From WLND01 sp040398845 (lineage in GTDB: Bacteria; Actinomycetota; Actinomycetes; S36-B12), in contig JBBATH010000001.1 in the NCBI GenBank assembly GCA_040398845.1, positions 124,001 to 188,000 of the forward strand: DNA of 64,000 nt, given 5' to 3'. Positions 1 to 6,993 of the stretch are shown one piece after another. Below the pieces are notes generated by a model. The model was not told the DNA's origin, searched no databases, and saw nothing but the letters and a program-made list of their open reading frames with translations. Every line of letters starts with the position of its first letter. The stretch's first letter is position 1. The position numbers and the translations under genes were made by a program.

Positions 1-650
1 GCTGCAGCGATCGCCTGGATTCCTGCCCCGGATTCACGTGGGTCGCCATTAAGGGCGATTGCCCCGCGGTACTCGGGTTTCTCGAGGTCTGCCCAGGTCT
101 GCGGCACATGGTCGACCTTCGAGGTGTTGACCCCGAAATCTATGAGACCGAAGTAGTTCACGACCTGGAAGCCGTCGGGCCGCTTGAATCGGTCGTCGAT
201 AGTGGCGTAGGCCTGCACCCGGTAGTCGGCGAGGAGTCCTTCCCTGATTGCAGCCTCAAGTGCTGCAGAAGAGACGTCGATGACGTCGGGGTACCGGGGG
301 TCACCCTTCCACGTACGAATGATTGTGAGCTCGTCAGCGCTGGAGGAATCCTCAAGGATGGTCGAGACGTCAATGTCGTATCTCTTCGTGAAGTCCTAAA
401 TGATGGCGCGAGAACCGGCTGAACCTCTTGGCGTCCCGATGAGGATGAGGGCACCCTCCTGTTGGGCCTTTGCGACAAGTTCTGCGTAGGTGGATCCATA
501 CGGACCGAAGGGCTGGGTCTTCGCTGATTCGTAGGCGGAGGTCGGGCTCGAGCATGAACTCAGGGAGAGGACAGCGACCATCGAAAGGGCTGAAGCACGG
601 ACATATGCGCCCGACCTCCTGCAAAGCACGTGACGAATGTATGAGGTCAT
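1..650 (-). pseudogene. ABC transporter solute-binding lipoprotein, interrupted by an in-frame TAG and cut by the window edge
   Basis: The start at 650 opens a lipoprotein signal peptide: basic N-terminus, hydrophobic core, lipobox LSSC with the lipidated Cys at residue 33. The mature part begins like an extracellular solute-binding protein of the iron/thiamine/polyamine importer type (AELVAKAQQEGAL). An amber codon at 396-398 ends this frame after 84 residues. The same frame stays open from 395 to base 1 and still reads as the same family (DFTKRYDIDV, NYFGLIDFGV, TWADLEKPEYRGAIAL), so one gene is interrupted rather than two present. The partner permease and ATPase would lie before base 1. 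A CAG-to-TAG change would explain the stop; a sequencing error or readthrough cannot be excluded. The family call is good, the transported substrate is unknown. Confidence 0.75.
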
Positions 651-723
651 TTGGCAGGGCTGGCGACCGGATCTCGCCTGAGATGCACCGTACTGCAGAC
701 CCGTGTTCGTAACTTACGGATGC

Positions 724-759
724 GTAGGTTACGCTAACGTAGGTTTGCTGGTGTAGGTT
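724..759. promoter_or_regulatory. three direct repeats of GTAGGTT in the divergent promoter region
   Basis: GTAGGTT occurs at 724-730, 739-745 and 753-759, spaced 15 and 14 bp, just upstream of the hydrolase start (780) and on the promoter side of the minus-strand lipoprotein gene. Regularly spaced short repeats in a divergent intergenic region suggest a regulator-binding array. No regulator gene is adjacent, so the bound factor is unknown. Confidence 0.4.
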
Positions 760-779
760 GCGAAGAGTGGGGAGTTGAC

Positions 780-1673
780 ATGATCCGGACTGCATTTGCG
801 GTGTCGACGTCGAGTGAGCAAGGGCAGCCTGAGATTCAACGGGAATACGTGCGAATGCACGGGCGAACGGTCTCGTATCGGGAGTATCAGGGGGTCGGTA
901 CGCCGATCCTCCTTGTCCACGGCATTGGCTCAAGCGCTGACACGTGGCAGCCGGTGTTTGACCGCCTGGTTATGCAGAATGCCGCGGTCATCGCTGTGGA
1001 CCTTCCAGGTCACGGTGAATCCTCAAAGGAGTCGGGCGACTACAGCCTCGGCGCAATGGCGAGTACCCTGCGCGACCTGCTCGATCTCCTCGGTCACGAG
1101 CAGGTCCACCTCGTCGGGCACTCCCTCGGGGGTGGCATCTCCCTCCAGTTCGCCTACCAATTCCCCGAGCGCGTCGATCGGCTGGTCCTGGTTTCGAGCG
1201 GTGGCCTAGGCGAGGAAGCCTTCGTCGGGCTCAGAGCCGGCGCACTGCCAGGCGCTGCACTTGCACTCAAGATCGCGATCAACCGCAGGACCGTCGCTGG
1301 GGCAAATCGCGTTGGCCGCCTGCTCGCGCGGGTTGGCGTCGAGCCACATGCGCTCAGCCCCAGTGCGCTTCGCACCGTGAGCAGGCTCGGCGACGAGGAG
1401 CGCAGGGAGGCCTTCCTCGCCACCCTGCGCAGCGTTGTCGGGGTGCGGGGCCAGCGGGTGTCAGCGCTCGAGAAGCTGTACCTCATTGAGGGAGAGCGGG
1501 TCCTTATTGTGTGGGGCGATCGTGATCCGATGATTCCGATGGCCCACGGTGCCCACGCACACGTCCTGCTCGACGGGAGCAGGTTCGTTGCCTTCCCCGG
1601 CGCTCGACATGAACCACACGTCGACGACCCTGCGAGGTTCGTTGCGCTGGTTCTCGAGCACGTCGGCGTCTGA
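780..1673 (+). CDS. alpha/beta-hydrolase fold enzyme
   Basis: This 297-residue protein carries a full alpha/beta-hydrolase signature. An oxyanion-hole VHGIG lies near residues 46-50, the nucleophile elbow GHSLGG puts the catalytic Ser at 115, an acid is available in WGDRDP (Asp247/249), and His277 sits in GARHEPH. A cap-like helical insertion occupies roughly residues 145-215. These features fit an esterase, lipase or C-C hydrolase; the substrate cannot be read from the sequence. No signal peptide is visible, so it should be cytoplasmic. The ATG at 780 follows a purine-rich GGGGAG. A later ATG (codon 26, MHGRTVSYRE) is a possible alternative because homology-like sequence starts there. The UbiA-family gene follows after 16 bp on the same strand, so the two are probably co-transcribed. 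Confidence 0.85.
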   Translation: MIRTAFAVSTSSEQGQPEIQREYVRMHGRTVSYREYQGVGTPILLVHGIGSSADTWQPVFDRLVMQNAAVIAVDLPGHGESSKESGDYSLGAMASTLRDLLDLLGHEQVHLVGHSLGGGISLQFAYQFPERVDRLVLVSSGGLGEEAFVGLRAGALPGAALALKIAINRRTVAGANRVGRLLARVGVEPHALSPSALRTVSRLGDEERREAFLATLRSVVGVRGQRVSALEKLYLIEGERVLIVWGDRDPMIPMAHGAHAHVLLDGSRFVAFPGARHEPHVDDPARFVALVLEHVGV

Positions 1674-1689
1674 TCGGTCGAGCCTCCAC

Positions 1690-2493
1690 ATGCGAGTCAT
1701 CGCGGGTTTTCTCCGCGCCTGTCATCCCGGCCCGACTGCGGCGGTCACGGTCGTCATCACTGCATTTGCTTGGAGTGGTGGTTGGCGCCTGCCGGGGGTA
1801 GCCCTCCTGCTTCTTGCGGTGCTCGTCGGGCAACTGTCGGTGGGCTGGAGTAACGACGCGTTCGACGCTGGCCTCGATGCCGCGGCCGGTCGCCTGTCAA
1901 AGCCCACGGTCGGTAACGAGGTCACGGCGCGGGCACTGTGGTTCGGGGCGATAACGGCCCTCGTGCTCTCATCCGCGCTCAGCTGGATCGCGGCTGGACC
2001 CGTCGGTGGAAGTTTCCACGTCTTCTCCATTGCTATGGCCTGGCTATACAACGTGAGACTCTCGCGCACCGTATGGTCGTGGCTGCCCTACGCACTCGCT
2101 TTCGGCGCGGTACCAGGTTTCGTGACGTACGGGCTCAATGGCGAGCCACCCGCGATCTGGTCGGTTTTCTGCTTCGCGATCATCGGGGTCAGCGCGCATC
2201 TGGCGAATGCGCTTCCGGATCTTGCGTCGGACGCGGACGCGGGGATGGGCGGCCTCGCGGTTCGTCTTGGGCGGCGTCGCTCGGTTCTCCTTTGCTGGAC
2301 GCTGCTGGCTGCCGGGACGGCAGTTCTGGCGCTCATTGCTGCGCCCTCGAACCGGCTGATTTCCCTAGGCCTCGTCCTCGCCTACTTGAGCGCAGTCGGG
2401 TACGGAACCTGGTCCACGAAGCGATCGGGCATGTTCATCGCTCTCATCGGTGCAGTGATGGTCGATGTTGTGGCGGTCGTGCTCGTTTCCTGA
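1690..2493 (+). CDS. UbiA-family prenyltransferase (membrane)
   Basis: The 267-residue product is an integral membrane protein with about eight hydrophobic segments. It carries both aspartate-rich motifs of the UbiA superfamily: NDAFDAGLD (Asn55, Asp56, Asp59, Asp63) and DLASDAD (Asp177, Asp181, Asp183), which bind Mg-diphosphate of the prenyl donor. Such enzymes transfer an isoprenoid chain to an aromatic or lipid acceptor (quinone, heme O or ether-lipid pathways); which applies here is not evident. The ATG at 1690 is preferred over upstream in-frame starts because those overlap the hydrolase gene and the sequence before residue 1 is not membrane-like. The upstream alpha/beta hydrolase is probably in the same operon. 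It converges with the oxidoreductase genes ending at 2507. Confidence 0.85.
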   Translation: MRVIAGFLRACHPGPTAAVTVVITAFAWSGGWRLPGVALLLLAVLVGQLSVGWSNDAFDAGLDAAAGRLSKPTVGNEVTARALWFGAITALVLSSALSWIAAGPVGGSFHVFSIAMAWLYNVRLSRTVWSWLPYALAFGAVPGFVTYGLNGEPPAIWSVFCFAIIGVSAHLANALPDLASDADAGMGGLAVRLGRRRSVLLCWTLLAAGTAVLALIAAPSNRLISLGLVLAYLSAVGYGTWSTKRSGMFIALIGAVMVDVVAVVLVS

Positions 2494-2506
2494 CGAGCCG
2501 GGTGCC

Positions 2507-3460
2507 TTACCGGAGACGGGCGGCGTTGCGGATGACGTCGAGGATCTCGGCGACTCGGATTGAGTCACCGAGGGGCACGATCCAGGCCTCGCGCCCCTCG
2601 ATGCGGGCGCTGACCTCCTCGATCATTACCTGATAAGCATCGACCGGTGCGAAGCGCTCCTCGCTGTCGCCGATAATGAGGGTGGTCTCCTCGCGCCAGG
2701 CGGTGAACGCCGGCCCGATGGCCATGGCGGCACTGTCATGTGATCCGTGGACCGCCAGGTGCTGCGCCTCGTCCTGCTCGAAGGAACTCAGAGTCGTTGC
2801 GCGGATCACACCATCGATTACAGCGGTCACCGAAGTTGTGAGATCGACCCCTGATGGTCCAGTTGATGCGCTCGACTCAAGCACATCAATGCTCGATACC
2901 GCACCGGTGATGGCGACCCAGGCGTGCACCTGATAGCCACCGATGTCAAGGAGTGCCCCGCCTCCCATGGTGGGGTCGGACCGATAGTTGCCGTCGATCT
3001 GGCCAGGGAAAGTAAAGGCGGAGTCGATGGACACGATCTCGCCTAGGGCGCCCGATCTTGAGAGGTCGGCGAGTCGCCGGAACCGCGGGTGCCAGCGGGC
3101 CCACACCGCTTCCACGAGGTGGCGTTCGGCATGCGCAGCGGCGTCGGCCATTCGCCGGGCCTCGCCGGCGTCGCACCCAAGCGGTTTCTCGCACAGCACA
3201 TGCTTGCCGGCCTCTAGGGCCCTGATCGCCCATTCGAGATGCTGGTGATTGGCGAGGCAGATGTAGACGGCATCGACAGATGGATCCTCAATGAGCCGGT
3301 CATAGGAGGAATGGACGACGTCGGGCTCGAGTGCGGCCGATCGATCAGCACTGCGGCTTGCTACGGCATGGAGCCGCGCCCCCTGAGCGGCGTGAACTGC
3401 CGGTGCCATGGCCCGTGTGGCGATCCAGCCCGCGCCGAGGAATCCCCACCTGATCGGCAC
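2507..3460 (-). CDS. Gfo/Idh/MocA-family NAD(P)-dependent oxidoreductase
   Basis: This 317-residue dehydrogenase starts with a Rossmann fold (FLGAGWIA, residues 7-14) and has the family signature EKPLG at 91-95, where the Lys is the usual catalytic residue. The C-terminal half is the mixed alpha/beta substrate domain (GGGALLDIGGYQVH). Members oxidise or reduce sugars, inositols and related polyols; this one resembles the trans-dihydrodiol/glucose-fructose oxidoreductase branch, but no substrate can be assigned. Translation begins at a GTG (3458-3460), three bases after the stop of the paralogous gene upstream, so the two form a tight operon. Having two different paralogues side by side suggests consecutive steps on one sugar or polyol. 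Confidence 0.85.
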   Translation of the reverse strand: MPIRWGFLGAGWIATRAMAPAVHAAQGARLHAVASRSADRSAALEPDVVHSSYDRLIEDPSVDAVYICLANHQHLEWAIRALEAGKHVLCEKPLGCDAGEARRMADAAAHAERHLVEAVWARWHPRFRRLADLSRSGALGEIVSIDSAFTFPGQIDGNYRSDPTMGGGALLDIGGYQVHAWVAITGAVSSIDVLESSASTGPSGVDLTTSVTAVIDGVIRATTLSSFEQDEAQHLAVHGSHDSAAMAIGPAFTAWREETTLIIGDSEERFAPVDAYQVMIEEVSARIEGREAWIVPLGDSIRVAEILDVIRNAARLR

Positions 3461-3463
3461 CGG

Positions 3464-4489
3464 CTACCGCAGGAGTTGCGGCACGACGGGCAGTCCGTTG
3501 TCGAGAGCAGATGCCTCGGCGGCCTGCATGAGGGCGACCACGTCGCGGGACTGGGTCGCGAGGATGCCCATGGGCACCCCGTTTACCAGGAACTCAACGA
3601 CCGACGTGTGGAAGGCGTGGGCCGGAACGTCGTCGAGCGTCAGTCGCTCGGTTGACCCATCAGGCCGGTGGAGTGTGAGGAGAGCCGGGAGATCGGCGAC
3701 GGCGGGCTCGGCCTGAGGATCCCAATCACCGACGATGGCTCCGGTGGTGCCAAGGACGTAGAACTTGGGCTTTCGTGCAGCAGCGAGATCGGAGTTCACG
3801 AAGGTGGCCTGCGTTCCATCGGTGAAGGTGATGGTCACCTGCGCGTGGTCGGCATTCGTGACGTGGGTCCACTGGCGCTTGTGGTTCACCCCGCTCACAT
3901 GGGCGACCTCGCCGGGCATCACCGCGAGGACCTGGTCAAGGAAGTGGCTACCCCAGTCGAAAATCGCCCCACCGGAGATATCGGCATCGGAGTGCCAGTA
4001 TGAGCAGGGCTTGGAGTAGCCGCCGACGAAACTGTCGTACTGGAAGACCTCGCCGATCGCCCCGGAGGATGTAAGCGCTGCGAGGGTGACGAAGTCGCGA
4101 TCGAAGCGACGGTTCTGGTAGACGACAAGGAGTAGCCCGCGTGCGCCGGCGAGGTCCATGAGCTCGTCACACTGCTCGGTGGTGAGTGCCATGGGCTTCT
4201 CGAGGATGACGTGGATTCCGCGTTCGAGGGCGGCCTTGGCCCACGAGTAGTGGCTGTCCGGAGGGGTCGAAATCACGACGAGATCAATGGTGCCCGAGTC
4301 GAGCATCGTGCCGGCATCATTGAAGGTGGCCGCATCAGGAGCGAGATCGAGGGCCGCGGCGATTCGATCGGGATTCGTGTCACAGACCGCCGCGAGGACG
4401 AGGCCATCGGTGGCCTGAACCGCGAGGTTGTGCTCATGACCGATTGCACCGTAGGCGAGCAGACCGACACGAATGTTGGACGAAGGCAC
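3464..4489 (-). CDS. Gfo/Idh/MocA-family oxidoreductase, first gene of a two-gene operon
   Basis: The 341-residue product begins with a Rossmann nucleotide-binding motif (GLLAYGAIGHEH, residues 9-20), carries EKPM at 97-100, and continues with a C-terminal domain containing GGAIFDWGSHFLDQ, where family members place metal- or substrate-binding residues (DxxxH). It is related to, but clearly different from, the gene that follows three bases downstream. The start is a GTG at 4487-4489 and the stop is TAG, which shows that TAG is an ordinary stop codon here. The likely role is cytoplasmic NAD(P)-dependent oxidation or reduction of a sugar derivative. No transporter or regulator in the immediate vicinity identifies the substrate. 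Confidence 0.85.
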   Translation of the reverse strand: MPSSNIRVGLLAYGAIGHEHNLAVQATDGLVLAAVCDTNPDRIAAALDLAPDAATFNDAGTMLDSGTIDLVVISTPPDSHYSWAKAALERGIHVILEKPMALTTEQCDELMDLAGARGLLLVVYQNRRFDRDFVTLAALTSSGAIGEVFQYDSFVGGYSKPCSYWHSDADISGGAIFDWGSHFLDQVLAVMPGEVAHVSGVNHKRQWTHVTNADHAQVTITFTDGTQATFVNSDLAAARKPKFYVLGTTGAIVGDWDPQAEPAVADLPALLTLHRPDGSTERLTLDDVPAHAFHTSVVEFLVNGVPMGILATQSRDVVALMQAAEASALDNGLPVVPQLLR

Positions 4490-4668
4490 GTTGCGGGCTC
4501 CAAGCTTGGGCGAATGAACAGGCCTCTGACCCTAGGGCCTAATCGCGTTTGAGGCACCCGCAGGGAACCTCTGCACATCCTTGGTGTCCATCCGACATAA
4601 CGGCGCCGATGGGAGTAGAAAGGATCAGTACAGCGTTCGCAGCATCCATCGATCACGAAGGAGCGAAT

Positions 4669-5163
4669 ATGTCACAGCAGTCGACCGGTCCCACCCGCCT
4701 CGCCCGCATCGCGGCGAAGGAAGTCCCTCATCGCAAGTCAGACAGGTTCTTCGCCGCGAAATCGGCGGCGAAGGCAGACTGCGAGCAGCTCATCGTCGAT
4801 GTGCGGCGATCGCACATGCACGAGGCCACGATCGCGGAGTTGCTCCGCGCAGCCGAGCATGTCATGCGCGAACTCCACGAGATCACCCTCGACACTCCCG
4901 ACGCCCGCAACGTGGTGGTCGACCTCGATAAGCAGATCCAGCACCTCCAACTTGCGGAGCGTTGGGTGAGCGCAGCTGAGCGGGTCGTGACTCGACTCGG
5001 GTCCGGCGGCGCTAAGGGTGTACGCGATGGCGTGCTCGAGGCCGCCGACACGGTCATGTGGTGCGTGCGTGCGGAACGCTGGAACGGCAAGCTCACGGCA
5101 TCCCTGACAGTGCTCGAGCAGGTTGTCCGCGATGCCGAGGTTCATGCGGCCCGCACCGCCTGA
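4669..5163 (+). CDS. conserved-looking hypothetical protein, helical
   Basis: I do not recognise this 164-residue protein. The ATG at 4669 is chosen because it follows a good ribosome-binding site (GAAGGAG, 6 nt spacing). An in-frame upstream ATG at 4549 would add 40 residues of non-protein-like sequence and overlap the promoter region. The product is hydrophilic, rich in Ala, Glu, Arg and Val, and predicted mostly alpha-helical (HEATIAELLRAAEHVMRELHEI), with no signal peptide, membrane segment or cysteine motif. It stands alone between divergent oxidoreductase genes and the tryptophan dioxygenase. A long inverted repeat follows its stop codon. Confidence 0.6.
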   Translation: MSQQSTGPTRLARIAAKEVPHRKSDRFFAAKSAAKADCEQLIVDVRRSHMHEATIAELLRAAEHVMRELHEITLDTPDARNVVVDLDKQIQHLQLAERWVSAAERVVTRLGSGGAKGVRDGVLEAADTVMWCVRAERWNGKLTASLTVLEQVVRDAEVHAARTA

Positions 5164-5176
5164 GGCCTCGTCCATT

Positions 5177-5228
5177 GGCCTTACGCTTCGAAGGTGAGCA
5201 GACCCTAGCAACGTCGAAGCGTAAGGCC
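5177..5228. repeat. 15-bp perfect inverted repeat (hairpin) between the hypothetical gene and the dioxygenase
   Basis: GGCCTTACGCTTCGA (5177-5191) is matched exactly by its reverse complement at 5214-5228, separated by 22 nt. It begins 14 bp after the stop at 5163. It has no trailing T-run, so it may be a GC-rich terminator for the upstream gene, or an operator for the downstream dioxygenase. Confidence 0.6.
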
Positions 5229-5305
5229 GGATGGCTGAATTGATGCGCATTCATCATTCCGATTGTTCAGTTGCCGAGGGATACTTCCGTCATGGACGTC
5301 CGCAG

Positions 5306-6007
5306 ATGAGCCACGGTGCCGAGCAGGTCCTCGAGGGCCAAGGTGGCAGCGACTACGAGCGTTACATTCGAACCGATGAGCTCCTAGCCCTGCAGAAGGG
5401 TCCGCAGGAGTGGATCCATCGCGATGAGTTGCTCTTCACCGTCACCCATCAGTCGTCCGAGCTTTGGCTCAAGCTTGCAACCTCCGAGGTGACCGAGAGC
5501 TTGTCGTTGCTGCGAGCCGGCCGCGTGCAGCCAGCACTTCGACTGCTCACCCGGGTCCGGATGTGCATCGGCTACTCGACGATCCAACTCGACATGCTCG
5601 AGCAAATGACCCCGTGGGACTACCAGCAGGTCCGCAAGGCGCTGGGGCACGGATCCGGATTCGATTCCCCTGGTTTTCGCGGGATCAGGGCCGTAGTTCC
5701 GGAACTGGGCACGGTCTTGTTCGCGATGATCGCGGAACGTGATCTCGCCCTATTCGAACTCTTCACGAGTTATGAGGCGCACGAGGACCTCTACCAGTTG
5801 GCCGAGATGCTGTTCGATATCGACGAGGCGTTCATGGCTTGGCGTGACCGACACTTTCGGGTGGTCGAGCGGACGATCGGCTTCAATGTTCGAGGCACGC
5901 AGGGCACGCCTGTCGAGGTCATCGGCGGCTTGAGGGATCGCAAGTTCTTCCCGGAACTCTGGGACGTCAGGTCGGACCTGTCGAATCTCGCGGACGAGAT
6001 CCTCTAG
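5306..6007 (+). CDS. kynA: tryptophan 2,3-dioxygenase family protein (divergent)
   Basis: This 233-residue heme protein matches tryptophan 2,3-dioxygenase, which oxidises L-tryptophan to N-formylkynurenine. Visible landmarks are DELLALQ, HRDELLFTVTHQSSELWLK (distal His48), GYSTIQLDMLEQMTPWDY, GHGSGFDSPGFR (substrate-carboxylate Arg125) and RHFRVVERTIGF with proximal heme ligand His183. The usual substrate loop GTGGTSG is replaced by GTQGTP (residues 197-202), so substrate range may differ. The ATG at 5306 (MSHGAEQ) is preferred since family members start just before this point; ATGs at 5231 and 5243 are possible. It stands alone, but the 3-hydroxyanthranilate enzymes near 49-50 kb would act in the same pathway. 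Confidence 0.85.
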   Translation: MSHGAEQVLEGQGGSDYERYIRTDELLALQKGPQEWIHRDELLFTVTHQSSELWLKLATSEVTESLSLLRAGRVQPALRLLTRVRMCIGYSTIQLDMLEQMTPWDYQQVRKALGHGSGFDSPGFRGIRAVVPELGTVLFAMIAERDLALFELFTSYEAHEDLYQLAEMLFDIDEAFMAWRDRHFRVVERTIGFNVRGTQGTPVEVIGGLRDRKFFPELWDVRSDLSNLADEIL

Positions 6008-6050
6008 CGCAGGACAGGTGGCGATCCGGGCATCACATTACCCTTCGAGC

Positions 6051-6359
6051 ATGCGTATTCTCATTGCCACGGTCGCGGCGTTATCACTCGTGGCGGGGTT
6101 CGCCATCGCGCTCAGCACGGGTAATCGGCTCGCAGGTGGCGCGGTTCTCCTGGCGGGCGGGCTCTGGTGCGCGTTTCAGCTGCTACGGCTTGCTGGTGCG
6201 CGGCGCACGGCGGTCGTCGGCCTCGTCTACGTCGCGTCGTTCGCCGTCTCGCACCCCCTTGGCACGGTCATCGGATCGTGGACGTCGGTGATCCTTGTTG
6301 CGGCAGTGACCGCCGCGGTGGCCTATCTGATGGTGCCGAAGGCGGCATCGAGGAACTGA
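6051..6359 (+). CDS. small integral membrane protein, unknown function
   Basis: The 102-residue product consists almost entirely of hydrophobic segments, about four predicted transmembrane helices (roughly 2-21, 26-46, 49-68 and 74-94) with a short polar tail (VPKAASRN). No family motif is recognised. The ATG at 6051 directly precedes the first membrane helix; an upstream in-frame ATG at 6018 would add 11 residues with no obvious role. It lies 43 bp after the dioxygenase on the same strand and could be co-transcribed. Its 3' end overlaps the convergent glutamine amidotransferase gene by 37 bp. Confidence 0.6.
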   Translation: MRILIATVAALSLVAGFAIALSTGNRLAGGAVLLAGGLWCAFQLLRLAGARRTAVVGLVYVASFAVSHPLGTVIGSWTSVILVAAVTAAVAYLMVPKAASRN

Positions 6360-6985
6360 GCGACTCTCGCCCGCGCCGGACGTGGTCCGATTTCATCGGC
6401 GGCGAGGGCTGCCCTAAGAGGTGCGTACGCGGCTGCGGGGGCACCGAGTGCGACGGCCATTCGTTGCAGTGACTCTGAGTTCACCTCGATATGGGGTTGG
6501 AGGCCCCAGGCATTGCCGGCGCGGAAGGCGAGGTCGGCGTGGGGGAGCCGAGCGAAGACTTCGGCCCCCGGCGGCGCAGTGATCGCATCGTCGTGCCACA
6601 CCACCCACGGCCCCTCGAGTGAAACCTCGCTCGCGAGGCCCGACGTGCAATCGACATAGTCGCGGAAGGTGCGCTCGAGCCTGTTCACCTCGCCACCGAG
6701 GGCCTTCGCGAGAACCTGGGCGCCGAAGCAGAGGCCGAGGTACGGCCGGCCCGTCGCGACCCATTCGCGCACCATCGTGATTTCCTTCTCTGCTGGCGCG
6801 AGAAGGTGGCCCCTGGCGACCGAACTGGGGGAGCCCATGACGATGAGGAGATCGGCGTTGTCGATCAAGTCGGCATCACCTCGGTAGACCCGTTCGATGG
6901 CGTAGCTGTGTTCGTTGAGCCACGGCTGGAGGTGCCCAAGTTCATGGGCGATGGCGTGGTGCGAGAGGACGATGGCTCTTGGCAC
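6323..6985 (-). CDS. class I glutamine amidotransferase-like protein, last gene of the hut operon
   Basis: This 220-residue protein has the complete class I GATase triad: nucleophile Cys86 in GLCFGAQ, and His165 and Glu167 in PHIEV. It is a free-standing amidotransferase domain of the GMP-synthase-like type with no synthetase domain, so it may hydrolyse glutamine or a gamma-glutamyl compound for an unknown partner. It begins at a GTG (6983-6985) only 8 bp after hutH, which places it in the hutU-hutI-hutH transcript. That context suggests a job linked to histidine or glutamate catabolism, for example handling a glutamyl amide, but this is inference. Its end overlaps the convergent small membrane protein gene by 37 bp. 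Confidence 0.8.
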   Translation of the reverse strand: MPRAIVLSHHAIAHELGHLQPWLNEHSYAIERVYRGDADLIDNADLLIVMGSPSSVARGHLLAPAEKEITMVREWVATGRPYLGLCFGAQVLAKALGGEVNRLERTFRDYVDCTSGLASEVSLEGPWVVWHDDAITAPPGAEVFARLPHADLAFRAGNAWGLQPHIEVNSESLQRMAVALGAPAAAYAPLRAALAADEIGPRPARARVAQFLDAAFGTIR

Positions 6986-6993
6986 GGTCGGCC

